A stretch of 64,000 bases of DNA, taken from contig JALMGJ010000004.1 in the NCBI GenBank assembly GCA_023362775.1, positions 83,225,798 to 83,289,797 of the forward strand, written 5' to 3'. The notes below the pieces were generated by a model. It did no database searches, was not told where the DNA came from, and worked only from the letters and a program-made list of their open reading frames with translations. Both the position numbers and the translations under genes were made by a program. This DNA comes from Charina bottae (Eukaryota; Chordata; Lepidosauria; Squamata; Charinaidae). Of this stretch, positions 1 through 10,690 are shown one piece after another. The first letter of the stretch is position 1, and the number at the start of each line of letters is the position of its first letter.

Positions 1-635
1 AGCCTATGGCACTTTAAAGTCTTTTGTTTAAACTACAGAATTTAAACATGAACTTCCCATGCACTTCATAATAATTCATGTTGTTAGCTGCTCATTTCTT
101 TCAGTTAGTACCATATTTTTCAACAGCTCTAGCTGCTCTCATTTTACTTTGCTATATATATTTTACTGTGTTCAAATTATATTTTTAAAAGACATCTGAT
201 TTTGATGTATTAAAAGTGTGGAAATGGTTCAAGTAATTATGCTTTGTTCAAGATATTTATTGTTAGGCTGGCAAATGTGATAAATACTGTCCATATACTA
301 AGAACAATAGGCATGCTTTCTACCAAACTTCCCCAAGATAGGTTTCCTCTAGGTATATGGACTTTAACTTAAGAATCCTTATCAATTACTCTGCTTGATG
401 GAAATTTTAGGACTGTGAAGTCCATGTATTTAGAAGGTCCCAAAGTTGGGGAAGACTGGGTTCAGGCAGAAGGAAGTGCTTTTTCTATTTTTAAAAAGAC
501 AAATTTGTATGGATCTTGTTTTTAGCTACTCATTTGCCAAACCTCCTGAAAGGTATATATGTATTATGGTATTATTATTACTATTATTATTAAAGTTACA
601 TTAATTTAACTCATTTTTACATACTACAGCAGCCC
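1..635. other. Unassigned AT-rich DNA
   Basis: No ORF of note, no recognisable repeat and no splice-flanked coding block is visible. There is only a short ATT-rich run near 570-595. Confidence 0.5.
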
Positions 636-846
636 AGGTACTGGTGAAATGAGTCACAATAGCCATGTCACATCTGTTTTCAATTCTGCATTGGCTGCTA
701 GTATGTTTCAGAGTCAATACAATGTCTGGTTTTAATCTACAAAATCCTATATGGCTGGGCACCTGGGTAACAGTCCCAGTCAAAATATGCTATTTCTCTC
801 CTATTCAGGGAGATGGGCGGGGATAAATTTAATAAATAAATAAATG
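636..846 (+). repeat. Decayed L2-group LINE 3' end
   Basis: Translated on the plus strand with gaps, 690-775 reads like the end of an L2-group reverse transcriptase protein (LHWL.VCFRV, then a broken 'tfkALhG.gPGYL' region). It lines up with the same block in the better copies at 10788-11414 and 26573-27440. It ends in the family's 3' tail: a 'gggagatgggcgg' block, then 'ataaatttaataaataaata'. Old, frameshifted and non-functional. Confidence 0.6.
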
Positions 847-3091
847 CTGATGATTCCCCAGGTCTGAGAGGTAAAGTGTTAGGGACTCATGGGCAGTGTT
901 TTTTTATTATTATTATGTCCACATACCTTGGAATAATCTTCCTCTTGAGGTTAGGCTAACATCCCTGCTGCTGATCTTCTGTAAATTATTTAAGACAGTT
1001 ATTGCAGAGAACATTTGAAGAACAATCTGGTTACCATTATGTTTATTGTGATGTTATTTTTAATTTTGATTTTTATTGTTTTTTAAAATTGTTTTAGATG
1101 TTTGTGGATTTAATGATGTAAACCTCTGGAAGTTATTTGGAACTGTAGTATAAAAATAAAATTAAATAAACCAGCAGACAAATAACATGATATGGAATTG
1201 GAGGGAAGCAATTGAAACTTTACTGAATTATTAGAAGTAAATCTAATAAAAACTGGCAGCAAAAAAACAACAACAACCCTTAGACACATTTATGTGACAT
1301 TTCAAATTATGTAATAAGAAGGTATGTAATTTTGTCTCCATAGAGGTTGCTCCAAATGTACAATGGCAATCAGCTTTACATTAGCCAAGAGACTACTCTA
1401 GGGATATTCATAATTTGATCAGGCAAGGACCCTTGTTTGGAGAACTGTTTTGATGAGTGAAGGATGTTATATACCACAAATGGGTACACTTATGGAAATA
1501 TAGGGCTCTTCCTCCTGGGCATGAAAAAGTGCATTTTTCCCATCCTTGAGTCAGTAGAAAAGCATGTGACATAATTTGCACAGTCTCCATGCCTGAGTTT
1601 TGCTGTAGCTCAGTAATAATGCTACAGAGAAGTGCTACCCTTACAGATTCAGTTGTACCATGACAGGTTCAGGGCAGAGACTGGTGAATTCACCAGCATT
1701 CTTTTTCCTCCTACTGTTTGGGAGATGGTGAGAGAACCAGGCAAAAGGCCAAAAATTATCTTCAAATGGTATTTTATCACAAAGATATACTAACAATAAA
1801 ATAAGAATATGTAATGAAAAGAATATGGTTTTGTTTGGTTATTTCTAGGAATTATTCTTATCTTTGCACTATAGAGTTCTATTTTACTCTCTATCCCATT
1901 GGATTTTATTTACAATTCTATAATCTATCTAAAAATATAATGCTCTAATATTCATCTCATTTTTAACCCTGTATGGGATAATTCTTTCTGAGTTTTCCCA
2001 CTACACCTCTCCCACCCACCCCCGCAACCCTTCACCACCCACTCTGTCCCACTGTCCGTCAGTCACTTGTGTGGCCTCAGTGGACTGAGTCCAACTGGAA
2101 CTTGATGTCATTCCCTGTTTCTTCTTTGCTTCTCAATGTCTGCTGCTGCTATCAGCTATTTAGCTTCTCTGACAGTTGATGGCTGTGCTTTCACTCAGGA
2201 CTCTCTTTGGTCACATTCCTCAGCTTGCCAGTAGCTGGTCTATGCAGTTTTATGTCTTTTGAACCTTCCTACATTCCAGCATCCACCACTACAAGGTTGC
2301 TAGAGCCAGTTATAGAACCAGTGGAGTCACTGTGGTGACTGGTGTCACTGTACTTGTTTGTTGCTCCCACTCAGCTACTGTTTTCCCATCCATTTTTCCC
2401 ATCTGGAACTATTGATGTTGCTGGTTCACTTGTTTCAGTTTCAACACTTTCAGCTCCTTTATGGCTTTCCTTCTTCATCTTCTCCTTCTCTTCTTGATTC
2501 TTCTGGATACTTTATTTATCTTTTTTCTCTGTTAGCACTACATTTCCTCTTTAGTCAGACCTTATTATAAAGGGGTGGAATACCAAATAGGGGAAGGACA
2601 GGGACCTTATAAGGTAAAGGGAGAGAGGGGAACACAGTCAATTTCTTTATTCCATCCTTTCACACACACACCCGCCCAGGTATAACTCATCAACAGGAAA
2701 AATCACTACCAAGAAGATCAGCTATCTTTGACTTCATACTAATCAATAGTGAAGCTTAGCCAAGGAAGTGAAAGTGGCAGGAACCCAACCCTCATGTTGA
2801 AATTAACATTTTTCAAAGGACACTAAAACTGAATGTAATCAAACACCTATCCAGATGTTCAAATATATATATTTATTAATAAACTCAAATCAGCAACAAG
2901 TAGAATTCCATAGCAGGAAAAGCTAATGGGGAAAGGAGTGCAAGATGGGTGAGGATTCCTAAGGAAGGAAACATGAAAATTACAATGGTAATGATAGGGA
3001 GAAGCAGAGAAAGTGAAGGCTTCACAAAAACTTAGTGAAGTTCTGAAAATAAAAAAGGACCAAAAAAAAAATCATTCTAAGCTTACATATT
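847..3091. other. Unassigned; possible LINE tail at 1020-1165
   Basis: No gene is seen. At 1020-1165 a T-rich stretch is followed by 'cctctggaagttatttggaa' and 'ataaaataaaattaaataaa', which resembles a decayed L2-group 3' tail. Near 1985-2060 there is a C-rich stretch. The short ORFs here have no recognisable domain. Confidence 0.4.
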
Positions 3092-3099
3092 CCTGCTAT

Positions 3100-3268
3100 C
3101 AGGGATGGAACTAGCATCTGTGTCACCAGGGGCAAACATGGATTCCAAGCCCCCTCCCATGGATTATTTTGTCATTTTGACACCCCCCCAGGCATCATTT
3201 TGGTGCAACCCCCAGCGCGGGACCCGGGGCACATGCCCCGCTTGTCCCCACCCCTAGTTGCGGCCCTG
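3100..3268. mobile_element. hAT-type non-autonomous DNA transposon (MITE)
   Basis: A 169-bp GC-rich block stands out from the AT-rich surroundings. Its ends are imperfect terminal inverted repeats: CAGGGATGGAACTAG on the left, and CAGGGCCGCAACTAG read inward from the right (12 of 15 match). It is flanked by a perfect 8-bp direct repeat, CCTGCTAT, at 3092-3099 and 3269-3276. An 8-bp target duplication with CAGGG-type ends is the hallmark of the hAT superfamily. There is no transposase, so movement would have depended on an autonomous relative elsewhere. The 96-codon ORF crossing it is incidental. Confidence 0.85.
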
Positions 3269-3276
3269 CCTGCTAT

Positions 3277-3765
3277 CCTCTCTGAAGATTCAGGAAACTT
3301 GATGCACTCTTTGGGGACCTGGTGCTTTCTTCCATCTCCTTTATACTGTATGTCCCATTCAATTTTGTGTCATTTGCAAATTGATAAGCATTCCCTCCAT
3401 ACCTTCATTCAAGTCATTGAAATATTGAAGAGTAGAAGACTCAGGATTGATCTTTCTGGCAACTTCTCTCAATATGTATCTCCAACTTGACAAGCATTCT
3501 CACAATTTATTATGGAATTTACCCATCAAAAAAACAAGATAAATTTAGATCAGCAAAAAAAAAATTCTTTACAATTCCATGTTGTATTCTGGTAATTTCA
3601 ACATTATTTTCAAGTTGCTTACTAATCTTTTCTTTATATTTTTATTTATAGAATCTTTCCAGATATCAATATTTGACTGGTATTTACTAAATCTTCTTCC
3701 TTTTTTTCTAAAATAAGATTCCTCATTTCCATTTGTCTGGCACTTTACCATATTTCTTTACCATA
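3277..3765. other. Unassigned DNA
   Basis: AT-rich, no recognisable repeat or gene. The ORFs are short and without domains. Confidence 0.4.
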
Positions 3766-4206
3766 TACAAAATGTAAGACTGCCGATCGGAAGGTCAGCA
3801 GTTCGAACCCCCCGCGCAACGAGGTGAGCTCTCGTTGCTCGTCCCAGCTCCTGTCAACCCAACAGTTCGAAAGCTTTGCGTGTAGATAAATGGGTACCAC
3901 CTTAAGTGGGAGAATTTGCTGGCGTCCTGTCGGGGGTCGCCCACCAAAAAAACGGAAGATCTTGGAATGCGGTAGTACGATGGATCCCGGAAGAACAGCT
4001 CCATCTACAGGACGTCGGCAGCCGGATCTGATGCAAGGCATTGTGGAACTTGTAGTCATGGATGAGTCGGTTCCCTTACCCCTTCCCTTAACGCGCGGTT
4101 AATTGAAATGTATAACAGGAAAAATGTATAACATGAATTGTATATGTATGTAAGCCACCTAGAGTCCTCCGTTAGGGAGGCGATAGGCGGGGTATAAATA
4201 TCAATA

Positions 4207-4245
<39 letters not shown>

Positions 4246-4246
4246 A
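3766..4246 (+). mobile_element. Composite tRNA-type SINE with LINE-like tail
   Basis: The left part (about 3773-3900) matches the body of squamate tRNA-derived SINEs: 'gccgatcggaaggtcagcag', then 'gttcgaac' like a pol III B box, and 'gtagataaatgggtaccac' as in the Sauria SINEs at 52.9 and 55.5 kb. From about 3905 the sequence leaves that family: 3905-4100 is a GC-rich body I do not recognise. It then ends at 4150-4246 with 'gccacctagagtcctccg...aggcggggtataaat' and an (AAAT)n run typical of L2/CR1-group 3' tails. So it is either a SINE family that pairs a tRNA head with a LINE tail, or two adjacent insertions. The 70- and 104-codon ORFs inside are incidental. Confidence 0.6.
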
Positions 4247-5805
4247 TATTTCCAGGATTTCTCATGGAAAATACATTAGACTTCTACTAGTTCAATCACG
4301 ACTCTAGATGTAAGCCAACAGGATCTTGGGAATTTAAACTCATTCAAAGTAAAGAGGTATTTCCTCCTCAGGTTTCTGTCAGTCTCAAGCTTCAATCCTG
4401 TTCCTTCATCTTGCTCATCATAATTTCCGGATGAAACATACCCTTGTTTTGTTGGAAAAGGGAAACTCCAAAGTAAGAGTTGACTAATTCTCCTTTTTCT
4501 TTGTTACCTGTTAGAATTTTGCCATCTTAATTAAGCAGCTGGGATTGCTGATACCCTAGAAGTGATCTTACTAAATTAGAGAAATAGGCTCAAAGTAACA
4601 TAATAAAATTAAACAGAAAAATGCAAAGTTGTCTAAAAAGATGCACAGCGGTGGCAGAAAACTAGAAGTAGCAATTATCTGCATTTACTGCATCTGCATC
4701 TTTCCACCTGGCAGCCTGTTGAGATCCTTATAGGGAAAGATGGGCAAGATAAAATGCCTGCAGGTGTGCTGGGTGAATTTATGAGTTTCTGTGCAGTTGC
4801 TTGTATCCATGCTGGGCTGGATGCTAGGTGGGCAGAACCTTTGTGAGCAAAGTGCCATCTTGTGATTTGAGATTCTTTTGAGCTTGTAGAACCCAAAGAA
4901 ATGAATAGGCTCCTATGCCACCTAAACCTGCCATCTGCACATTGGATTCATGCCACTCCTTGCTCCTTTTAGCAGCTTGGCAGAGTATGAGCAGCTGGAT
5001 ATGAAAAGTTATCAACATTTATTTTGGGGGAAGGTAATGCTGTCTGTTTTGAGAAGGTGGTTGTCTATTGTCTCTTGAAGAAGCCATCCCTGGAAACAGT
5101 TATGTTTGACAACATTCTATCTTGTATTCAGCATTCCTGCTTTAGGGAAGATAGTTAGGGGAAACAATTAGAGAAGAAACAGTTCTGGATCCTTTTCAGT
5201 CCAGTCAGTCAGCTGAGATTGAAAGCATGTCAGAAGAAATCAGCTTTATTTAAGAAATTTCAGCAAGGTGGGAAGACTTTCAACAGGCTTTCTCTTGTTG
5301 ACCAAACTAAATGGAAAGGTTCAGTTCTGGAAAAGTATGCCAGAAATGGTACATGGTTCAAAGCTGGAAGTGCAGTCCTGTCTGCATCTGGGCTGCAAAA
5401 ATCTAGTCAGTCCCTAGATGACAATAAAAGAGTTAGAATTTTCTATATCTCTTTGCTCCCATCTACTTTTTTTGCCAATAGGATAGCCTTATTTTATTAT
5501 TAGTAGTATAACTTTAAGTAGGCCTTATTTTATTGCAGAATCAGCTTTTGCCATCTTTTAAATGTGAAGTCAAATAAGATTCTGGCTTCTTTCTAGGGGA
5601 AGGGATTTCATTCAATTAATGGGTAAATATATTTTTTTCATTCAAAATCAGTAAAACTAATCAGTTATAATATTATTCCAAGAAGTATTTTACTTCCCCA
5701 ATATCTCTCATTTAGAGTGACATCAAGTTTAAAGTTAAAAATAAAAATTGACAGAAGATGCAATAAGAAGAAAGAGGTAGTGAAATGAACATTTTTGTCC
5801 CTGAG
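4247..5805. other. Unassigned DNA
   Basis: No gene or recognisable repeat. The 94-codon plus-strand ORF at 5219-5503 has no domain I recognise and no codon evidence for being real. Confidence 0.4.
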
Positions 5806-5880
5806 CCTCTAAATAAAAAGCCTCTAAATAAAAAGCCTCTAAATAAAAAGCCTCTAAATAAAAAGCCTCTAAATAAAACT
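5806..5880. repeat. 15-bp minisatellite, 5 copies
   Basis: Five head-to-tail copies of 'cctctaaataaaaag'. The last copy differs at its end ('aaaact'). The period is a multiple of three with no stop in either frame used, so both strands stay open across it (PLNKK repeats on plus, FYLEA on minus). This explains the overlapping ORFs here; neither is a gene. Confidence 0.9.
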
Positions 5881-5934
5881 CCTGAGCACTCAGTTGGGAA
5901 GGTTGATACTCTATATACAAGGGTAATATATTTT

Positions 5935-7020
5935 GATTATGTGCCATCAAATCATTATCAACTCCTAGTGACCACACAGATAGTTTTTGTCCATGATGAT
6001 CTATCCCTAACCTGTTCTTTCAAGTCTGACAATGGTGCACTCATCACCACTGTAACAGATTTCATCCACCTTTCTGCTGGTCATCCTTCTCTTCTCTTTC
6101 CTTCCACTTTTCCCAGCATTAGAGACTTTCCCAGAGAGCTGGGTCTTTGCATAATGTGTCCAAAGTAGGATAATTTGTACCTGATCATTTGTGCCTCGAG
6201 TGAGAACTCTGGGTTGATTTATTCAATGAATTTGTTTTGTTTTCTTGGCTGTCCACAGTATTCTCCAACACCAAAGTTCAAAGGCATCAATACTCTTTTC
6301 CTTTCCTACTTCCTTAAAGTTCAACTTTCACTTCTATAGAGTGTCACAGGGAATACCATGGCTTGCACGATTCTGATCTTTGTAGGTATAGACACATCAC
6401 CGCATATGAATATCTTTTCCAAGGCCTTCATGGCTGCTCTACTAAGTGCAGGTCTGCAGCATATTTCTTGACTGCTTGTTCCTTTACTGTTGGTGGTTGA
6501 TCCTAAAGGGCAGAAGCAATCCATCACTACAATATCTTCATTGTCAATTTTAAGGCTGATTGTTCTACCTGTTGTCATTAGTTTAGTCTTTTTTATATTT
6601 AATTTTAGTCCCATTTTTTTTTTCACTGTGCTTTTTCACAGTTAGTACCAGGGCTTGCAGATCCTTTGTATTTTTGCCTATCAGGGTAGTGTCATCAGCA
6701 TAGCACATGTTACTGATGTTTCTTCTTCCAATTTTAATACCAAGTGCATCCTCTTCCAATCCAACTTCCCTTAATATATATTCTGCATATTGGTTGAATA
6801 AATAAGGAGAGAGCATGCAACCTTGTCGCACTCCTTTACCAACCTGCAGCCAGACTGTTTCACCATGTTCTGTCTGTACTGTGGCTTCCTGACCTGTATA
6901 TAAGTTTCTCATGAGAACAATGAAATGTTCTGGAATTCCCATTTTTCTGAGCACTTTCCACAGCTTAACATGATTGACACAATCAAAGGTTTTATATACT
7001 GTATATTTTCTATATTCCAT
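5935..7020 (-). pseudogene. RTE-clade LINE, 5'-truncated and decayed
   Basis: Minus-strand remnant of a non-LTR retrotransposon related to but distinct from the BovB at 7.5 kb. 7020-6583 encodes the reverse transcriptase palm: FDCVNHVKLWKVLRKMGIP, GVRQGCMLSPYLFNQYAEYI, and the catalytic box as CYADDTTLIG. After a frameshift, 6626-6321 continues with KLNIKKTKLMTTGRTISLKI and IRIVQAMVFPVTLY, the region after the palm. Degenerate C-terminal sequence then runs to about 5935 (a 'FGHIM'-like block near 6150), ending in 'ttgatggcac'. There is no endonuclease domain, so the copy is 5'-truncated at about 7020. The same lineage recurs at 59165-60060 on the plus strand. Inactive. Confidence 0.85.
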
Positions 7021-7208
7021 ATATTTTACAGGATTCTAATAATGCAGATAGAAGAAAACTTTATTACAAAAATAATAACAGGGAGACAATTATTTACTCT
7101 CAATCTTTCTTAATATTTGGATGGAAAACAAGCCAAAACTTAAAAAGATTTTTTTAAAAAAAATAATTCCAAAAATAACGATAAGCACCAAGAGAACCAG
7201 GTCATACA

Positions 7209-7342
7209 TTTTATTTATTTATTTATTTATTTTATTTATTACATTTATATCCCGCCCATCTCCCCCAAAAGGAGGGACCCTGGGCGGTTCACAACAAATT
7301 TAAAAGAATTAAAACAATAAATATCAATAATAATATAAAATT
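7209..7342 (-). repeat. 3' tail of the L2-group LINE split by BovB
   Basis: Read on the minus strand: 'gtgaaccgcccagggtccct', a 'ggggagatgggcgggatata' block and an (AAAT)n run, which is the standard 3' end of the L2-group LINEs in this window. Its body does not follow on the left but resumes at about 10690 on the far side of the BovB. This is therefore the terminal part of the element at 10691-13400. Confidence 0.75.
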
Positions 7343-7352
7343 ACATATATAT

Positions 7353-10300
7353 CTCCAGCAAAGGAGATAGTTACCTTGTCGTGGTGCTGGAGCTTGAGCA
7401 CCTCAATGAAACCATGAGCTAAACTGTGAAGGGACACCCAAGACGGGAAGGTCGTGGCAGAGAGGTCAGACTAAATACGATCCCTGGGGAAGGTAATGGC
7501 AACCCACCCCAGTATTCTTGCCATGAAAACTAAATGGATCAGTACAACCAAAGATATGTCGGTATACCATCGGAAGATGGGACTCCCAGGTCGGAAGATG
7601 GTCAAAATGCTACTGGGGAGGAACAGAGGATACGTTCAACTAGCCCCAGATGTGATGACGCAGCTAGCTCAAAGCCGAAAGGACGGCTAGCGGCCGACGG
7701 TGCTGGTGGTGAACGACGAATCCGATGTTCTAAAGATCAACACACCATAGGAACCTGGAATGTAAGATCTATGAGCCAGGGCAAATTGGATGTGGTTATT
7801 GGTGAGATGTCAAGATTAAATATAGACATTTTAGGTGTCAGTGAACTGAAATGGACTGGAATGGGCCACTTCACATCAGGTGACCACCAGATCTACTACT
7901 GTGGACAAGAGGACCACAGAAGAAATGGAGTAGCCTTCATAATTAATAATAAAGTGGCTAAAGCAGTGCTTGGATACAATCCAAAAAACGATAGAATGAT
8001 CTCAATTCGAATTCAGGGTAAGCCATTTAACATCACAGTGATCCAAATATACGCCCCAACCACAGATGCTGAAGAAGCAGAAGTAGATCAGTTCTATGAG
8101 GATCTGCAGCACCTACTAGATAATACACCAAAAAGAGATGTTATTTTCATTACAGGAGACTGGAATGCTAAGGTGGGTAGTCAGACGACACCTGGAATTA
8201 CAGGCAAGCATGGTCTGGGAGAACAAAATGAAGCAGGACATAGGCTGATAGAATTTTGCCAAGACAACTCACTGTGCATAACAAACACTCTCTTCCAACA
8301 ACCTAAAAGACGACTTTATACATGGACTTCACCAGATGGTCGACACCGAAATCAGATTGACTACATCCTTTGCAGCCAAAGGTGGCGGACGTCTATACAG
8401 TCAGTAAAAACAAGACCTGGAGCTGACTGTAGTTCAGATCACGAACTTCTTATTGCAAAATTTAGAATCAGACTAAAGAGAATAGGGAAGACCCACAGAT
8501 CAGTTAGATATGAGCTCACTAATATTCCTAAGGAATATGCAGTGGAGGTGAAGAATAGATTTAAGGGACTAGATTTAGTAGATAGGGTCCCAGAAGAACT
8601 ATGGACAGAAGTTCGCAACATTGTTCAGGAGGCGGCAACAAAAAACGTCCCAAAGAAAAAGAAAACCAAGAAGGCAAGATGGCTGTCTGCTGAAACACTG
8701 GAAGTAGCCCAAGAAAGAAGGAAAGCAAAAGGCAACAGTGATAGGGGGAGATATGCCCAATTAAATGCAAAATTCCAGAGGTTAGCCAGAAGAGATAAGG
8801 AATTATTTTTAAACAAGCAATGTGCGGAAGTGGAAGAAGACAATAGAATAGGAAGGACAAGAGACCTCTTCCAGAAAATTAGAAACATCGGAGGAAAATT
8901 CCAGGCAAAAATGGGTATGATCAAAAACAAAGATGGTAAGGACCTAACAGAAGCAGAAGAGATCAAGAAAAGGTGGCAAGAATATACGGAAGATCTGTAT
9001 AGGAAGGATAATAATATTGGAGATAGCTTTGACGGTGTGGTCAGTGAGTTAGAGCCAGACATCCTGAAGAGTGAGGTTGAATGGGCCTTAAGAAGCATTG
9101 CTAATAACAAGGCAGCAGGAGACGATGGTATCCCAGCTGAACTGTTTAAAATCTTGCAAGATGATGCTGTCAAGGTGATGCATGCCATATGCCAGCAAAT
9201 TTGGAAAACACAAGAATGGCCATCAGATTGGAAAAAATCAACTTATATCCCCATACCAAAAAAGGGAAGCACTAAAGAATGTTCAAACTATCGAACAGTG
9301 GCACTTATTTCACATGCCAGTAAGGTAATGCTCAAGATCTTGCAAGGTAGACTCCAGCAATTCATGGAGCGAGAATTGCCAGATGTACAAGCTGGGTTTA
9401 GAAAAGGCAGAGGAACTAGAGACCAAATTGCCAATATCCGCTGGATAATGGAGAAAGCCAGGGAATTTCAGAAAAACATCTATTTCTGTTTTATTGACTA
9501 TTCTAAAGCCTTTGACTGTGTGGATCATAACAAATTGTGGCAAGTTCTTGGTGGTATGGGGATACCAAGTCATCTTGTCTGCCTCCTGAGGAATCTGTAT
9601 AACGACCAAGTAGCAACGGTAAGAACAGAGCACGGAACAACGGACTGGTTTAAGATTGGGAAAGGAGTACGGCAGGGTTGTATACTCTCACCCTACCTAT
9701 TCAACCTGTACGCAGAACACATCATTCGACATGCTGGGCTTGATGAATCCAAGGCTGGAGTTAAAATCGCTGGAAGAAACATTAACAATCTCAGATATGC
9801 AGATGATACCACTTTGATGGCTGAAAGCGAGGAGGAGTTGAGGAGCCTTATGACGAAGGTGAAAGAAGAAAGTGCAAAAGCTGGGTTGCAGTTAAACCTC
9901 AAAAAAACCAAGATTATGGCAACGAGCTTGATTGATGACTGGCAAATAGAGGGAGAAAAAGTGGAGGCAGTGACAGACTTTGTATTTCTAGGCGCAAAGA
10001 TTACTGCAGACGCTGACTGCAGCCAGGAAATCAGAAGACGTCTACTTCTTGGGAGGAGAGCAATGGCAAATCTTGATAAAATAGTTAAGAGCAGAGACAT
10101 CACACTGACAACAAAGGTCCGCATAGTTAAAGCAATGGTATTCCCTGTAGTAACCTATGGCTGTGAGAGCTGGACCATAAGGAAGGCTGAGCGAAGGAAG
10201 ATAGATGCTTTTGAACTGTGGTGTTGGAGGAAAATTCTGAGAGTGCCTTGGACTGCAAGAAGATCAAACCAGTCCATACTCCAGGAAATCAAGCCAGACT

Positions 10301-10569
10301 GCTCACTTGAGGGAATGATATTAAAGGCAAAACTGAAGTACTTTGGCCACATAATGAGAAGACAGGATACCCTGGAGAAGAAGCTGATGCTAGGAAAAGT
10401 GGAAGGCAAAAGGAAGAGGGGCCGACCAAGGGCAAGATGGATGGATTATATTCTGGAGGTGACAGACTCAACCATTGGGGAGCTGGGGATGGTGACGGCC
10501 GACAGAAAGCTGTGGCGTGGACTGGTCCATGAAGTCACGAAGAGTCGGAAACGACTGAACGAATAAACA

Positions 10570-10580
<11 letters not shown>
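7353..10580 (+). mobile_element. BovB (RTE) LINE, apparently full length
   Basis: About 3.2 kb, which matches the usual BovB length. It starts with a 5' UTR of about 180 bp containing the family block 'ggtaatggcaacccacccca'. It has one long ORF (7534-10566) and ends 14 bp after the stop in a CAA-repeat tail (10567-10580). A likely target duplication, 'acatatatat', lies at 7343-7352 and again at the start of the AT repeat at about 10579-10588. The low-complexity 3' flank makes its exact length uncertain. The element sits inside the 3' UTR of a minus-strand L2-group LINE. RTE elements integrate by target-primed reverse transcription using their own endonuclease and reverse transcriptase. Confidence 0.88.
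7534..10566 (+). CDS. BovB ORF: endonuclease-reverse transcriptase, 1010 aa
   Basis: Uninterrupted 1010-codon ORF. Residues about 70-310 form an APE-type endonuclease: TWN (74-76, the metal-binding Asn), E104 in SELKWTG, GDWN (208-211), IDYIL with D276, and SSDHE with D302/H303. All expected catalytic positions are present. A basic linker (about 320-500) precedes the reverse transcriptase at about 505-780: FIDYSKAFD with D655, GVRQGCILSPYLFN (711-724), and catalytic YADD (755-758). The C-terminal part carries the ELWCWRKILRV and YFGHIMRR blocks, then KRKRGRPRARW, ending SRKRLNE. An in-frame TAA lies directly before the ATG at 7534, so this is the first usable Met in the frame. No stop, frameshift or lost active-site residue is seen, so it could encode a working protein; whether it is transcribed cannot be read here. 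Large antisense ORFs within it are shadows. Confidence 0.95.
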   Translation: MDQYNQRYVGIPSEDGTPRSEDGQNATGEEQRIRSTSPRCDDAASSKPKGRLAADGAGGERRIRCSKDQHTIGTWNVRSMSQGKLDVVIGEMSRLNIDILGVSELKWTGMGHFTSGDHQIYYCGQEDHRRNGVAFIINNKVAKAVLGYNPKNDRMISIRIQGKPFNITVIQIYAPTTDAEEAEVDQFYEDLQHLLDNTPKRDVIFITGDWNAKVGSQTTPGITGKHGLGEQNEAGHRLIEFCQDNSLCITNTLFQQPKRRLYTWTSPDGRHRNQIDYILCSQRWRTSIQSVKTRPGADCSSDHELLIAKFRIRLKRIGKTHRSVRYELTNIPKEYAVEVKNRFKGLDLVDRVPEELWTEVRNIVQEAATKNVPKKKKTKKARWLSAETLEVAQERRKAKGNSDRGRYAQLNAKFQRLARRDKELFLNKQCAEVEEDNRIGRTRDLFQKIRNIGGKFQAKMGMIKNKDGKDLTEAEEIKKRWQEYTEDLYRKDNNIGDSFDGVVSELEPDILKSEVEWALRSIANNKAAGDDGIPAELFKILQDDAVKVMHAICQQIWKTQEWPSDWKKSTYIPIPKKGSTKECSNYRTVALISHASKVMLKILQGRLQQFMERELPDVQAGFRKGRGTRDQIANIRWIMEKAREFQKNIYFCFIDYSKAFDCVDHNKLWQVLGGMGIPSHLVCLLRNLYNDQVATVRTEHGTTDWFKIGKGVRQGCILSPYLFNLYAEHIIRHAGLDESKAGVKIAGRNINNLRYADDTTLMAESEEELRSLMTKVKEESAKAGLQLNLKKTKIMATSLIDDWQIEGEKVEAVTDFVFLGAKITADADCSQEIRRRLLLGRRAMANLDKIVKSRDITLTTKVRIVKAMVFPVVTYGCESWTIRKAERRKIDAFELWCWRKILRVPWTARRSNQSILQEIKPDCSLEGMILKAKLKYFGHIMRRQDTLEKKLMLGKVEGKRKRGRPRARWMDYILEVTDSTIGELGMVTADRKLWRGLVHEVTKSRKRLNE

Positions 10581-10628
<48 letters not shown>

Positions 10629-10649
10629 TATATATATACACACACACAG

Positions 10650-10680
<31 letters not shown>

Positions 10681-10690
10681 CATATATACA
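10581..10690. repeat. (AT)n/(AC)n microsatellite at BovB 3' end
   Basis: About 44 bp of AT dinucleotides, then mixed 'acagtatatatata', about 30 bp of AC/AG-AC and a further AT block. It probably grew from the TATATA-rich target site duplicated on BovB insertion. Confidence 0.9.

Noticed and set aside
5806..5880. Tandem repeats here and in the microsatellites as CRISPR-like arrays
   Set aside because: Units are adjacent with no unique spacers, and the genome is clearly eukaryotic.
5785..6168. 127-codon plus-strand ORF
   Set aside because: Made of the 15-bp minisatellite plus the antisense of a decayed RTE; no independent domain.
8625..9188. 187-codon minus-strand ORF and other antisense ORFs (8439-10409)
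   Set aside because: They lie opposite the BovB ORF, whose frame has all expected motifs; the antisense frames have none and are shadows of biased codon composition.
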